From assembly GCA_023333565.1 (NCBI GenBank), contig JAJKFH010002198.1, positions 1,612,001 through 1,676,000 on the forward strand: a stretch of 64,000 nucleotides of DNA, read 5' to 3'. The first letter of the stretch is position 1; each line of letters starts with the position of its first letter. Both the position numbers and the translations under genes were made by a program. The DNA is from Puffinus mauretanicus. Lineage: Eukaryota > Chordata > Aves > Procellariiformes > Procellariidae. The notes under the pieces were generated by a model that saw only the letters and a program-made list of their open reading frames with translations, was not told the DNA's origin and ran no database searches. Positions 14,401 to 25,396 of the stretch are shown one piece after another.

Positions 14401-14690
14401 CCAATGGCAATTACAGCCGCCCGTGATTGAATAACCCTAGATTCAGGAAGAGGAGGCTTAGCATCCTAATTTTATTTTCTGTGCATGCCATGATTTGACG
14501 TGTAGTTAAGCAAGACAGGGCTAGGAACCCAAACAATGTCAGAAAAGCAAACTAAACTCAGGCAAAGAATGCTTTGTCCTACCTCAGATTTAGCCCTCAG
14601 GTGATCGGGCGCTGCATGCTTTTAATTTTACCAGCTAGGGATATTTTTTAAAATGTTCAGAGAACAAACGTGTCTGAATATTGAGCGTGA
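5401..14690. other. upstream flank of GREM2, no gene seen
   Basis: About 9 kb of AT-rich DNA with small low-complexity patches: a TATATATATATG-type run near 7,749-7,761, a C run near 6,435, and two and a half copies of ATGAGTATC near 6,104-6,127. A GC-richer patch at about 7,200-7,340 has only short open frames. Several low-variability-looking AT-rich blocks (for example 7,850-8,000 and 13,960-14,160) could be conserved regulatory DNA, but I cannot show that without an alignment. No exon of the neighbouring vertebrate gene RGS7 was recognised. Confidence 0.5.
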
Positions 14691-15005
14691 CACAAAATGT
14701 CATGAGTGCTTAAAGCTGCAGGTCCTTCAGCCAAAGGAGGAAGATGCGAAGGGAAGGAGCGCGTTTTGTCAGATCCAGGGTGCGAATGTCCCTGCATAAA
14801 CAAAAAGCTCGGGATTGGACGTCGTGTTAGGGAAAAGGCGGGGGGGAGAAAAAGGCAGGGGGTGAGGTCTGCCCACCAGGTTGCGAGGCTGGAGGCTGGC
14901 AGGGAGGAGCGGAGCCGCAGGCGAGCGGAGCGTGTGGGGCGGCGAGGGGAGGCGGGCGGGGAGGCAGCGGGCGGGCAGCTGGTGTGAGCTGTTTGGCCAC
15001 CGGAG

Positions 15006-15010
15006 CCAAT
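15006..15010 (+). promoter_or_regulatory. CCAAT box
   Basis: CCAAT in the context GGAGCCAATCGAAAG inside the CpG island, about 300 bases before the exon 1 donor. NF-Y sites of this kind usually lie 60-100 bases before the start site, which would place transcription start near 15,070-15,110. The placement is inference only. Confidence 0.45.
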
Positions 15011-15140
15011 CGAAAGCTGGGGCTTGATCCTCTCCCCGGGCAGTGGCTGCGCGGAGTCAGTGCCGAGCTCCCCTCCGCCGCCGGGACCCGGCGAAGCCGC
15101 CTCGCTCTCTCCACGCACCGCGCTCCCCCTCTGAGCGCCT

Positions 15141-15263
15141 ATGGGCATCTGCAGCCAGCGAGGGCTTCGCACCACCGCCACCAGCAGCAGCGGCAGCGGC
15201 AGCGGCAGCGGCAGGAGCGGGCGACGACCGCCGCCCCGCTTCATCGCCCCCGGGGATCTATAG
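15141..15263 (+). CDS. possible upstream ORF in GREM2 exon 1 (40 codons)
   Basis: An ATG at 15,141 (context CGCCTATGG, with G at +4) opens 40 codons ending at TAG 15,261-15,263, wholly inside exon 1 and before the donor. The peptide begins MGICSQRGLRTT, has a Ser/Gly repeat from the AGCGGC tract, then an Arg/Pro-rich tail ending APGDL. It has no known domain. Its likely role, if translated at all, is as a regulatory uORF, not as a functional protein. It counts only if the start site lies upstream of 15,141, which is likely but unproven. Confidence 0.35.
   Translation: MGICSQRGLRTTATSSSGSGSGSGRSGRRPPPRFIAPGDL
15188..15214 (+). repeat. AGCGGC hexamer microsatellite
   Basis: About four copies of AGCGGC within a longer AGC/GGC-rich tract in the proposed GREM2 5'UTR. 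It is likely to be length-variable and to form structured RNA. Confidence 0.8.
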
Positions 15264-17633
15264 CTGGCAGGACGGAGCGCGCTGCAGACCCTTCCCCGCC
15301 TCCGTGCAGGTATGGGGCGGCCCGGGGGGCGCCCGGCGCCCTGATGCGGCTCCGCTTCCCTCGCGGCCGGCTCGCTGCCTTCCTCCTCCTCGCCTGCCCT
15401 CTCACCCTGCTCGCCCCCTCGCGAGGCAGCGGTGCGGGGCGCCGGGCGGGCGGCGCGCAGGGCCCGCGGGCGCGGCGGCAGTGACAGCGCGGGGCCGCCC
15501 CGCAGCGCCTCCGCCCGCCGCGCCCCCGGGCCCCGCCGCAGCCCGCCCGCGCCGCACCCTCGTGGGCGCCCGTCCCCGCGCGGGGACCCTCGCCGGCCCC
15601 GCGCTGGCGGCGGCAGCGGTAGGGCCCCGCGGGGAGCAGCGCGTCCCGCGCCCCCGCTGCCGCCCGTGGGGCGTTTCCAGGGGCACGTAACTAAGTCGGC
15701 GAGAGCCGGCGGCCGGCGGCGCCTGGGTCTCGGTGCTTTGCTCTGAGCGCCCTCGGAAGTTACCTGCGTGGCCAGATCCCTCCGGGTTTGAGGCGTCGCG
15801 CATCACGTCTCCACGCTCCCTCCCAAGTGAAAAAACAGGAAAAAAAACCCCAAACCCCGTGCTTGAAACCTGTGCCCCTTTGTACCTTTCTTTCTTTGCT
15901 TTGGGTTAATGATGGTTTGTGATTATGAAACCCCGCGAGGGATCAGCTCCAAGAGCGAATAGCATTACTTTAAGTCATGAGTTGGAAAAATATATATATG
16001 TGCATACGTACACTGTTTTTTTCCCCCTTGCAAATGAGGATTATGATAATACAAACCCATGTCTGTCTCACAAGGAGCTCCTGCTTGACTTTCTGCTAAA
16101 GCTAAGGAAATATGTGCACTTTCACAGGTCTTGCAGAATTGAAGTCACAGGTCTTATAAAAAATTGCAGTGGCATTTGGCTGAACAACTCTTATTTTTAG
16201 CATGCTATTGTGAAAGTGGTTATATAACTTTCGGTGGATTTTTGAGGACAAAATTAACAGCTCATAACAAGTTAAACCTCTTTTTTCTCCGAAAGAGGAG
16301 AAATAAACTGAATGAAAGCCCAATGAGTAGAGTCAGGTGAACTTCAGCCTGACAAATGACCGCGGCAGAGATTCCCTAAGGAAGAGCCCCAGGTTAAGAA
16401 TCCCACAGTCCTCCCGAGAATCACGAAGCAGCAGGTGCAAGACCAAGCAATGTCTATGCAGAGCCCCAATTAGCAAGCTGTTTATCAGGCCATTTCAAGG
16501 CTAGTTCTTGCTAAACCAGGGAGAAATCAACATCACGTCAGAGTCGTATCTTCCCACCAGAGCCAATACAATACAGATACTGTGTTCCGTTAGGGGATTA
16601 GTTGTTGCTTGAACTCCAAGAAGGACATGCCACCTGAAATACTTGCTTAGAATGCCTGGTGTATTTTAACGCGGATGCTTTGCTTGCTAAACTTGGTGCT
16701 TAGTTCTCAGGCTGGTCTTTCCTCATCTCTTTCCAAAAGTTAAGGAAGAATAATAGTAGCCTAGGATTTTAAAGAAACGCCCCGAGAAAATAATTGGATA
16801 GAAGTAAGGACAGCAATCTGCTTATAACTGAGAGCCAGGACATGAGGGTTCTGTCTCAGTATTCAGGCTCCGAGGAAGGGACCTCTCTCTCACTTCTGTT
16901 GCACGGTCCTCATGAACTGCCATCATCCAAGATGTGCAGCGAAGTACTAAATTCTACACATTTGTGGGTGATTACTGTGAAGCTGAAGAGAGCGGACCGA
17001 TTTGCTAAATCTCTGTTGTCGGATGAGTGAGAAACCTAGCAGGTAGAATTTTGCCTTCTTGCATCTCTTGGAGCCCGCTGTTTGTGCAGAGCTCTTGTGT
17101 GCGGGGAGAAGGTATGTCTGGTAACAGCGAGGTTTGCCCAGCCTTCCGTTGCAGCATGATAAATAAGTGAAAGATGTGTCAGTGAAAAGCATCAGTTAGA
17201 CCTCTAAAAGGGTGCCACAAAAATAAATGCCATTAACTTAGATTTTGAGCTGATTGGTTTAGCTGACCTATTTACTTTTTATTTATCTTTCAAATAGACT
17301 GTGCTGTCATGAAACATGACTTTCAATGTGGAATAGAACAAAGGTATGAGAAGTCGAAAAATAAAACTCAGGAGATTTTTGTTTCTTTCCATAGTATCAG
17401 GTGAGGGTAAAAATTAGTATCTGAATTGCCAACTGAACTATATCGATAAATCCTGTCCTTTGGAAAATGCTTGGTTTCAGTCACCCTTTGTCAATGCTTA
17501 CAAAAGTGTAAATCAAGGAATCATCCTCTCCTGTAATAGTTTAGTCCTGCTGTGGTTTTGCTTGATAGATTTGGTACCTGGTAAATTCCAGCTGCTCAAT
17601 TTCATAGTTCCACACACACTACTAGTAAATTCA

Positions 17634-17741
17634 CATTGAAATAATTCTAGCTCAAGCATTAGAAACTGGTAAATTCCAATTGGTAAATTGGTAAATTGGG
17701 ATTTACCAGTTTCTGATACTTGAGTTAGAATTATTTCAATG
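17634..17741. repeat. inverted repeat (imperfect 43-bp arms, about 22-bp loop)
   Basis: The left arm begins CATTGAAATAATTCTAGCTC and runs to about 17,676. The right arm (about 17,699-17,741) is its near-perfect reverse complement, ending GAATTATTTCAATG, with only a few mismatches. The loop contains short GGTAAATT direct repeats. This could be a fold-back or MITE-like remnant or a local inverted duplication. I do not recognise a family. Confidence 0.88.
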
Positions 17742-17790
17742 AGCAGTTCAAGTCACTGGGCAAGAATTGAGCAGTTCAAGTCACTGTGCA
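17741..17790 (+). repeat. tandem duplication, 28-bp unit
   Basis: GAGCAGTTCAAGTCACTGGG (from 17,741) plus CAAGAATT is followed directly by GAGCAGTTCAAGTCACTGTG (from 17,769). The two copies are nearly identical. They start exactly at the right end of the inverted repeat, suggesting a linked rearrangement. Confidence 0.88.
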
Positions 17791-20700
17791 GATTTACTGA
17801 CATCAGAAGAGTATCTTGAAGAGCAGCACAAAAAGGTCTTTCACTTCACTCTCACAGATGCTCGTGGGTGTGGTTGTGCATTTATATTAGTGTTGTGGTT
17901 CGTGTCAGGAGTGTACTTTTGATGCCAGTCTTCCAGTTGTTCCCACTTAGTGTCCATCTCCATATACCTCATGGTGGGCCAGCTGGATTCCTTTAGGATG
18001 AATCTAAATGAGAAGATGTGCTTGAGTCATTGCTGGAAATTCAGTCCGTGGGACCAGACCAGAGCTAGCCTGAAGTAAAATCCTATAACATGCATATAAG
18101 TGTTGACAGAAAGTCTTCCATGCTTAACTGTTTTGCTTTGTATGTCTGTTCCCGTGGGGCTGTCCTACCTGCTGACGCAGACCTGGTCCATTCGCAGCAG
18201 ACTAGTGCTGATGCAGCGTGCGGGTTGAAGCTGGTACTAACCCGGGGTGTGGGCTAGCCCTTGCTTCTTGCACCATTGCCTATGCATGTGTTACCAAGAA
18301 GCTCCTTCTTGCTCAGCGGGAGAGAACAACCCTGCAACAAACTGTGGCTGCCCTGCTTGTATATACACACACTGAGCTCCCTTCAGTGCTAAAAGAAGAC
18401 GGCTAATTTTTTTTTTTTTACTCTGGCATGTGATAGCGGACTACTTTTTGAGTGGGAACTTTGGATAACGCGGCCTTGTGCTTGTCTGGTGAATGTGAAC
18501 ACAGCAGTTGCGTTTAGAAAAGGACAGCTGGTGGTGCTTCATGTTTGTTTGCCTGTCACTGGCTGTAGCCCTTCTGCGTATGGAGGTTCACAAGGCTGTG
18601 TTTATGTTCCTCGTTGCATTTGGGAGTGGTGAGAAATGTTGGCTTGAAACTTAAAAACTGTGATTTAGAAATGCTGTGCTGCATTTCATGGGTGCAGCAT
18701 CTCGGTTGACTACATTTCCCAAAAGGCACCAGAAGTATTGCTTCGGAGGAAGGAGGTGCCGCCTGTGGTGGCAGTTCTGGGTCCCAGCACGTGGTGGGAA
18801 ACGCACTCTGACCCTGAAGTCCAGTTGCCGCAGGCAGGTGGGAATGTGTGATGCCCAGGGAGATGTTTAGAAACATCATTAAAAAATGTCAAACCACTTC
18901 TTTTTCTGCAGTTTTCACTCTAAAGCAGAAAACTTTTCAGGTCTCTTGTTGTTTGGTGATTTGGCTGGCTTTTTGCAGTTTCATGTTTTTCTTTAGTTTG
19001 CTTCTTTGGGGAAAATTATTTTAAATTAAAAAATGATTCTGTAATTCTAAATTGTTATGTTTTGTATGAAAGTATTTCTAACTAGAAAATATATTATTGG
19101 AGCAATTAGGGATCAGATCCTTACTCAGTAACAGAAGATGGTCGTCATTGCTGCAAAAATTGGGCTTCTTACTGACTCTTCACTTTTACACACATTTTCA
19201 TGGGATCATGATGGAAATCATAGGGTTGCATGTGTATAGCATGAATGATACAAAGATCCCCCTTGTTCTGGATCACTGTGAGTGCTCTAAGACTGCTTTT
19301 AGATCGCAGAAAATGTTGTGCTATTCGGAACAATAGGAACTGAAAAACAAGAGAGCTTTTCCTTCTGAGATGATTGTATTTCTATTGCTAGAGGTTGTCT
19401 ACTCCAAACCTTATTCCAATGCGTAGCTGCTTTGTGGGATGAAGTGTAGATTTTAACAGGAGTTGTGTAGATTATGGATATGTCACTTGAAACCATGGTA
19501 TTTCTTGTTCTCAGTGCATCAAGCTGTTTATTATCTTTTTTTTAAGAAGATTTTTGAAGCCTGTTTCAGAAAGGGAAAGAGACCATAAGAATCGGTCTTG
19601 CTCCAGGACGTTAAAACAGAGGGCAATCTGTCTTTCAATATCTGGTGTGATACAATCATGGCAACTTCAGTTGTAACCTGTCTTTGTCAAAAAGTCGTCT
19701 TACAGCATCTACTTTTCACATTCATTTTTTTCTTCTGGGCATAACCATGCTTATCTGTGAGATTCTGTATATTGTTTTTTCTGTTGTTGCTGTCTACATA
19801 ATATCTGTAAGAGTTATAGCAGCATATTTTAGATTAGTCATAAAGCTAAGTTACTAAGGTCAGTTTTTTGTAGAGGCTACACTGCCATATAGAATTAGTT
19901 ATACTGTAAACGTATGTTGTATATAGAAATATGCATGCTACTATCTTTACTACAAGCTCCTTTATAGAAAGAAAAAGGTAAATTTATCGCTCGTTCCAGG
20001 CAGTTTTAAAGTCATTATTATTTAGGAAGTGAGTATTTTAAGAAACCGTAATTTGTAATGAAACTAAGAGGAAATTAAAACTGTGATACATTCAAATGCA
20101 AAAAGTGTCATAAAGATTTCATTTCTGCCTATTTTGTGTTAAGGAAGTGAGAGAAGTAAAGTACACTGGGAAAGGAAAATATATTATTTACCCTCCAAAT
20201 TTCATTTTGGAACCAGTTTTTATTGAGTGTGATGGGCAATGCACAAATACAACATCGGACTGTGGATTTAACAGCAATAAATCTTAAAAATTTCCTGAAT
20301 CTTTAACTTCTCTTAAAACTTGGAAACAGCATTTGTACAGCTCATGCAGAACGCGTTGTTGACCTTGTCTTGTACAAACACTTGCTAGAGTTGGAAAACT
20401 GTATTGAGCTGGTGCTACAAGTGAACTAGCTGCCCTTCTTCATTTGCGTGCAGTTTTGTTGTGGATTCCAGCCATGTCTAGTCTATCCTATTACTCCACT
20501 TAAGTGCTATTATGACAATGCTAAATAGCCTGATATTCTACAGTAGTGCTAACAAAAAAATAAACAACATTGTAAAAATTCTGCATGACCATTTCTGGCA
20601 TGAAACTGCAGGTTTTTTCCCTGGTGCAAATCTCAGACCTAATCTCATTTCCAGCAAGGCCAAAACACTAGTTTGGCTTAGAGTTAAGCAGGATCCTGCC

Positions 20701-23700
20701 CATAAATCTGGCCAGTCTCCATACAGATAACATCTGGAAAGTTGTCATTTAAAAGTATGTGGGAGAGCTTGGGATAGGGGTGTAAACAGTGGGTCAGAGC
20801 TTCTATCCAAAATGAAAACATCCCAGCTCTCAGATGTCAGACATCCTTGCTCTAGGCATGTTTTTTGTTATGATCCGTCTATCGTTTGTCAGTTCCTGTT
20901 CCGTCAACATAATTTGGAGCTCAGTGTCCTTTGTGAGGAGCAAGAGGAGGTTGACAGGCAGAGGAGACAGGGAATATGTGAACATGTTGCATGACTTAAT
21001 GGATGCATCCAGTAAAGTCTCCTAATAAAGAGAGAGATGGCTATCGCTTGTATTTCGATTTAATTTGTTCTCTGGCTGACACCTTTCAGATTACTACACA
21101 CAATGGCTTTATACTAAGCATGTTTGTTGACTTTGGTGTATATTCTTCATTAATGAAGCCCATGGAAACTTTGCCTGGTCCTTCAGTGAGAACAGCTTTT
21201 GCCGCGATATTCTTAAGAGTGAACACTTACAAAGTGAAACACATTATAAGCACCTTGGATTCTGTGTAGGCAGAGAAAGATTGTTGATCTGCCTCTTTAA
21301 TATTTCCATTCCTTACTGAAGCTGAGCCTTAAGTAAAGTCATAGCCCAGAACTTGTGACTTCTTAAGGGTATCTGAAGCTGAAGATTGAAATGTCACATA
21401 AAACTGATTATTAGGAAAATTTATCTTTTTATTCAAAAATCACAGAAGATATGTGAAAATAGCACCATTGCATGCTATTTTTGTTATATGCAATGACCCT
21501 TTTTCTATAGGAACCTTGAAGCAAGCAAGACAAATGCATGCAGTTGGAAACTGAGGTAGTTTCTGTCATCTGAAACTGTCTTGCTTTCAGGTTCCCAAAG
21601 TCCCTTCAGTCACTTACACAAAGTTATTCAACAGCTCAATCTAGGTTGTTTTTTTTTTTTTTAACTGGAAGACAAATCCCACCTTTGTCTACCATAAATT
21701 CCTCCCAAATGAAGAGAAGCTTTAAATACAAATTGTACCATAATAAATCCCATTTGGTTTTCTTTATCCGCTTTTTTTTTTAAAGTCGTTTGCACTTGAT
21801 GTTCTTTCTTCTTGAAGGAGCACTGAAAAAGCTCCTTCACAAGCTACAGTCTACTGTTTTCTGAATTCTACATCCAAAATGCCAGTTGCTTTATCCTTCA
21901 ACTCAGGTAGACTGCTTCCAACTAGAAAAATATTTTTATGTTGGTGTTTCAATAGCTGACTTTAAGTATGATACATGCAGACACTATTTTGAGTACCTAT
22001 CAGAAATTGCCAGTCTTCTCTTTATAAAAACAGTCTTGTTTTTTTCAGTATAAAATCTAATATTTTATAAAACTTAAGTGTCTTTGGAAACAAGTTTATT
22101 GTGTCATTCCAAGTTGAGCCTAGTTCATTTCTGGACATCTCTAAGGTTTCTTTAAAAGAAGGATATGATATTACAGGAAGAATGTTACTCTTGTTTGCCA
22201 GAGAGCTGTACTATGTTTACTATAATAAGATTAAAGGAAGTTTGAAAGTCAACGCTAGCTCAGTGGGAAACTGATAAACACACGTTGTACTTGCAGGAAC
22301 ACTCTGCCCAGTAGTATTAGGAAATTTATCACTATTTATTTAGCAGTTCAGACTTTATCCGACAAACAGATTTGTTGTCCATTTAAAACTATGCCAGACA
22401 TTGAAAGGCTTAACAATATGGATGTGATTTGCAGAATCTGAACTATTATCCTGGCATAGCCATCTCATGTGGCTTAGGATTGGGACTCTTATACCGTAGA
22501 CTCTCAAAATAAGGAGTCTGTAGCTTATGGATCCCGTTGCTTTCCAAAGTCTGTGGTTTGATTCCTGGCACTTCTGGTTAGGTCAACTATTATAGCCACA
22601 GTCATAAACAATGATTTTCAGAATCTGAGCAAGCTAGATGAGGGTGTAGCTCCTTGGAAAAGTTATTCTGGAAGAGGCAAACCCAGCAATGTCTCTGGAT
22701 CCATATCTGGTATTGGCAGGCTCTACTGTTGGGAAGCAATGGCAGTCCAGTCTCGTATTTACTAATGTTTGTTTATTTGTGCCTTGGCCAATGTTTCAAC
22801 TAGAGAGTGAATTCTGGAGAAAGAAAAGGCCACAGGGATGACTTTCCATTCCTAAACACGTGTTAAGAGGTCATTTTTACATGGACACAAATGCTGCTTA
22901 CAAATCAGTAAAATAGAATGAAGTAATTTTGCTATGAAATGCATATAGGAATTTTTTTTTGAAATATCAAGAGTAGAGGGGAATGCATAATCACAATGCG
23001 ATACATAAGCTACTATTGTAAATGTTTTCATCACCTCCAAAATGGCAGATGTCTTGCAAAAGTGGGCAGCCACTCGCTGCATATGGAAGCCAAGGAAGGG
23101 CCAGTGGACTATTCCCACCATGTGTTGGTAATTAGTAGGAACTGCAGGATGGAGTCACTATTGGTTATGGAAGCTACTGCTGTGAGCTGTTCATACTGTG
23201 TATGGTAATACAATTATTTGATAAATAGGTGGCTAGGGAAATTAGTTAATTTCTAAGCTGCTCTCAGCTTTGAAATTTCTTAGAAAATTGCTAAAAAGCA
23301 AGGATCACTCTTTGTATGAAATTTATGGATCTGTATGCTATCCATGAAGTCACCCCAAAATACTCGTTTCTTCTCCTGTTCATATAAGATGTGAATGTGA
23401 GCCGCTAAACTGCTTCGAGATACTCGTCTGAAGAAATCTTTCTCATCCTGTTCAACATACTTGTGCTGAGGAGGAATAATCTTATTTCTCCTGCATTCCT
23501 CTCCCACCCGATATGATCTTTAAAGGTCTATGGAATCACTGGAAATGACGTTTCCCAGCCAGCTGAGTTATCATTTCATTATGGTCCATGCCTCTCTATT
23601 GTAACCATGGCCATAGTACAGTCCAGTGTGTTGTGGAGTCTCTGAGGCTGCCAGCAACCATGGGGATTTTCACTTTGGTTTTAGGTGGTCCGTTCAGACA

Positions 23701-25202
23701 GTGGAACTGCAAATGTGTGGGTGGGAAGTCCGTACCAAGGGTTTCCAGTGTCAAGGGAGACTGGTGTGTATCTAACTCCACTGGCAGTCCAGGCTTCAGG
23801 TCGCGGGGGCACGAGGTCTTCTGCAGGTCTGTCCTGGGCAACTTCACCTGCAGATTGAAGAAATCTCTATCTTGCTTTATTATTAATTAAAACCGAATAT
23901 TGCCTATTTGAACTCTTCTGCTTAGCTTCATCCACATAGATAGGTTACAATCAGAGTGCTTGCAGTTTGCTCCATTATATACAAATTGTAACTCAAGGCT
24001 GCGGCAAGTTGCCAGTTCATCTCCCCACTCAGACGCCAGCTTCATTTACTCATATAAATAACTGGATAGCAGTCAAACGTGATTGACTTAAGCTGTTACT
24101 TTTTCTGAATGTGTAAAATATAGGGAGCTTGAGATGCTAATGCCATGCTTGTTGTTTTTTTTTCCCCACAGTGAAATTTAGGTGTATTTGTTGAGAATAT
24201 TGAAATGTATTTGTCATTGTATTTATCATGGGTTTAGATTTATCTTTACTGTTTACAGGACAATGCAAAATTAGTTGGTTTTTTATTGTCCTATTGGAAT
24301 ATGCATGGTTAGATTTATATTAATTAAAGAGAGACTTAGTTTCCCAATAAAAGTGACCTGTAATTTAAGATACTTTGGTTTAGAAGTGCTCCAAATTAGA
24401 TTTTTTTCCCCAAGATATTTATTTTTCCTTTAAAAACATTTGAAAACTGGCTTATTTTACCATGATTAAGGCTGATATACCTTACTTTGGGCATCAAATG
24501 CACTATAACTTTTGAACTTCTAGATGCATGATACGAACTGCTAACATATATAGCAGTTAGTCAGATAGCAATGCTGGTGGAATTTTTTGGGTGAGAGTCA
24601 TGCTTCAGTTTTGCTTTTAAATAAGTACTGTCTTCTGGCTAATGGTAAACCTTTCCTAAAGCTTCTGCGATGGCCTTTTGCTTTCATCGCATGACCAGTT
24701 TCTTTGAGGTGGCAGAATCTAATAGTCTCTTAAAAGTGTTAATGGTCCAGTGGGTATCCCTGCTTTGTTACGCTGCCTATGGCTGTGCCTATGGTGTCAC
24801 TCTAGCTAGGCATAGGTCTAAACTTGTGCTGAAAGGGTCATCCTGCCCTTGGCTCTGCTCCTGGCCGCTAGGTTGTGTCTTAATTCTGTTACAGGCTTTC
24901 TTCGTGCCATCTGGCATGTCTAAAATGGTACACTCAACATTATGGGAAACTGGCTCACCAATTGTGCTGTAAATGTTGTCGTAAGTGTTCAAAACACTGT
25001 GTGTCCTCTAGCTGACAATGTTCATAGGTGCAGACTCCTTGCATGGTGTCTTGAAAACCCTGTTAGTACTGGGTGGCCTTAGTAGTCTAGATAGGCAGGC
25101 TCAGTTGCTAAGTGTGGAACATCTTTGAATACGGTTGCTATTTAAGAGACAGCCCAAAGACCAGCATTCCCAAATTTTCTGAACAATGACATGGGCTACT
25201 AA

Positions 25203-25396
25203 GGGTGGTGAGACACTGGAACAGGTTGCCCAGAGAAGCTGTGCATGTCCCATCACTGGAAGTGTTCAATGTCAGGTGGGACAGGGCTTTGAGTAACCTG
25301 ATCTATTGGAAGATGTCCCTGCCCATGGCAGGGGGTTTGGACTGGATGAGCCTTAAAGGTCCCTTCCAACCCAAACCATTCTGTGATTCTATGATT
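25203..25396 (+). mobile_element. CR1 LINE 3' end, plus orientation
   Basis: Starts near GGTGGTGAGACACTGGAACA, continues with AGGTTGCCCAGAGAAGCTGT and CTGCCCATGGCAGGGGGTTT, and ends with GGTCCCTTCCAACCCAAACC then ATTCTGTGATTCTATGATTG. This is the sense-strand 3' end of an avian CR1 with two terminal octamers. It is 5'-truncated to about 190 bp and lies in the GREM2 intron in sense orientation. It is not coding. Confidence 0.95.

Larger units (their letters stand above)
15085..15309 (+). other. GREM2: GREM2 exon 1 (5'UTR, non-coding)
   Basis: The 3' edge is well supported. CCTCCGTGCAG is followed by GTATGG, a good donor, and joining base 15,309 to base 51,789 places the GREM2 ATG one base into exon 2. 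Known vertebrate GREM2 genes have a non-coding first exon and the whole coding sequence in exon 2, as here. The 5' edge is a guess based on the CCAAT box. The exon holds an AGCGGC hexamer tract (about 15,188-15,214) and an upstream ORF (15,141-15,263), which may restrain translation of the main ORF. Confidence 0.7.
14870..15760. promoter_or_regulatory. GREM2: CpG island at the GREM2 promoter
   Basis: This is the only long, strongly GC-rich and CpG-dense segment of the window. Dense GCG/CGC runs start near 14,870 and stop near 15,760, with AT-rich DNA on both sides. It contains a CCAAT box (15,006-15,010), a reversed CCAAT (ATTGG, 14,814-14,818) next to a palindromic GACGTC (14,818-14,823), and a good splice donor at 15,310. 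I see no convincing TATA box, which fits a CpG-island promoter with spread start sites. It is assigned to GREM2 because it is the only promoter-like region upstream of that coding exon and its donor matches the acceptor at 51,788. Long open frames here on both strands are expected from the base composition and are not taken as genes. Confidence 0.85.
15761..25202. other. intronic DNA, first third of the GREM2 intron
   Basis: Nothing coding is supported. The segment holds the inverted repeat and tandem duplication at 17,634-17,790, poly-T tracts near 18,408-18,420 and 21,650, a short hairpin at 21,813-21,839 and a decoy-like splice acceptor (pyrimidine tract then CCCCACAG) ending at 24,171. 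Open frames are at most about 107 codons and look random. Confidence 0.5.

Noticed and set aside
14657..15806. Several long open frames on both strands across the CpG island (up to 215 codons, one minus-strand frame of 195 codons with a true ATG at 15,244)
   Set aside because: High G+C removes stop codons. The predicted products are low-complexity Pro/Arg/Ala strings, the frames overlap each other on both strands, and some begin at non-ATG codons. The region is explained by a promoter.
24141..24171. Strong-looking splice acceptor (T-run then CCCCACAG) in the GREM2 intron
   Set aside because: The downstream sequence has no matching donor at exon distance and no open frame. Pyrimidine tracts followed by CAG are frequent by chance in a 36-kb intron.
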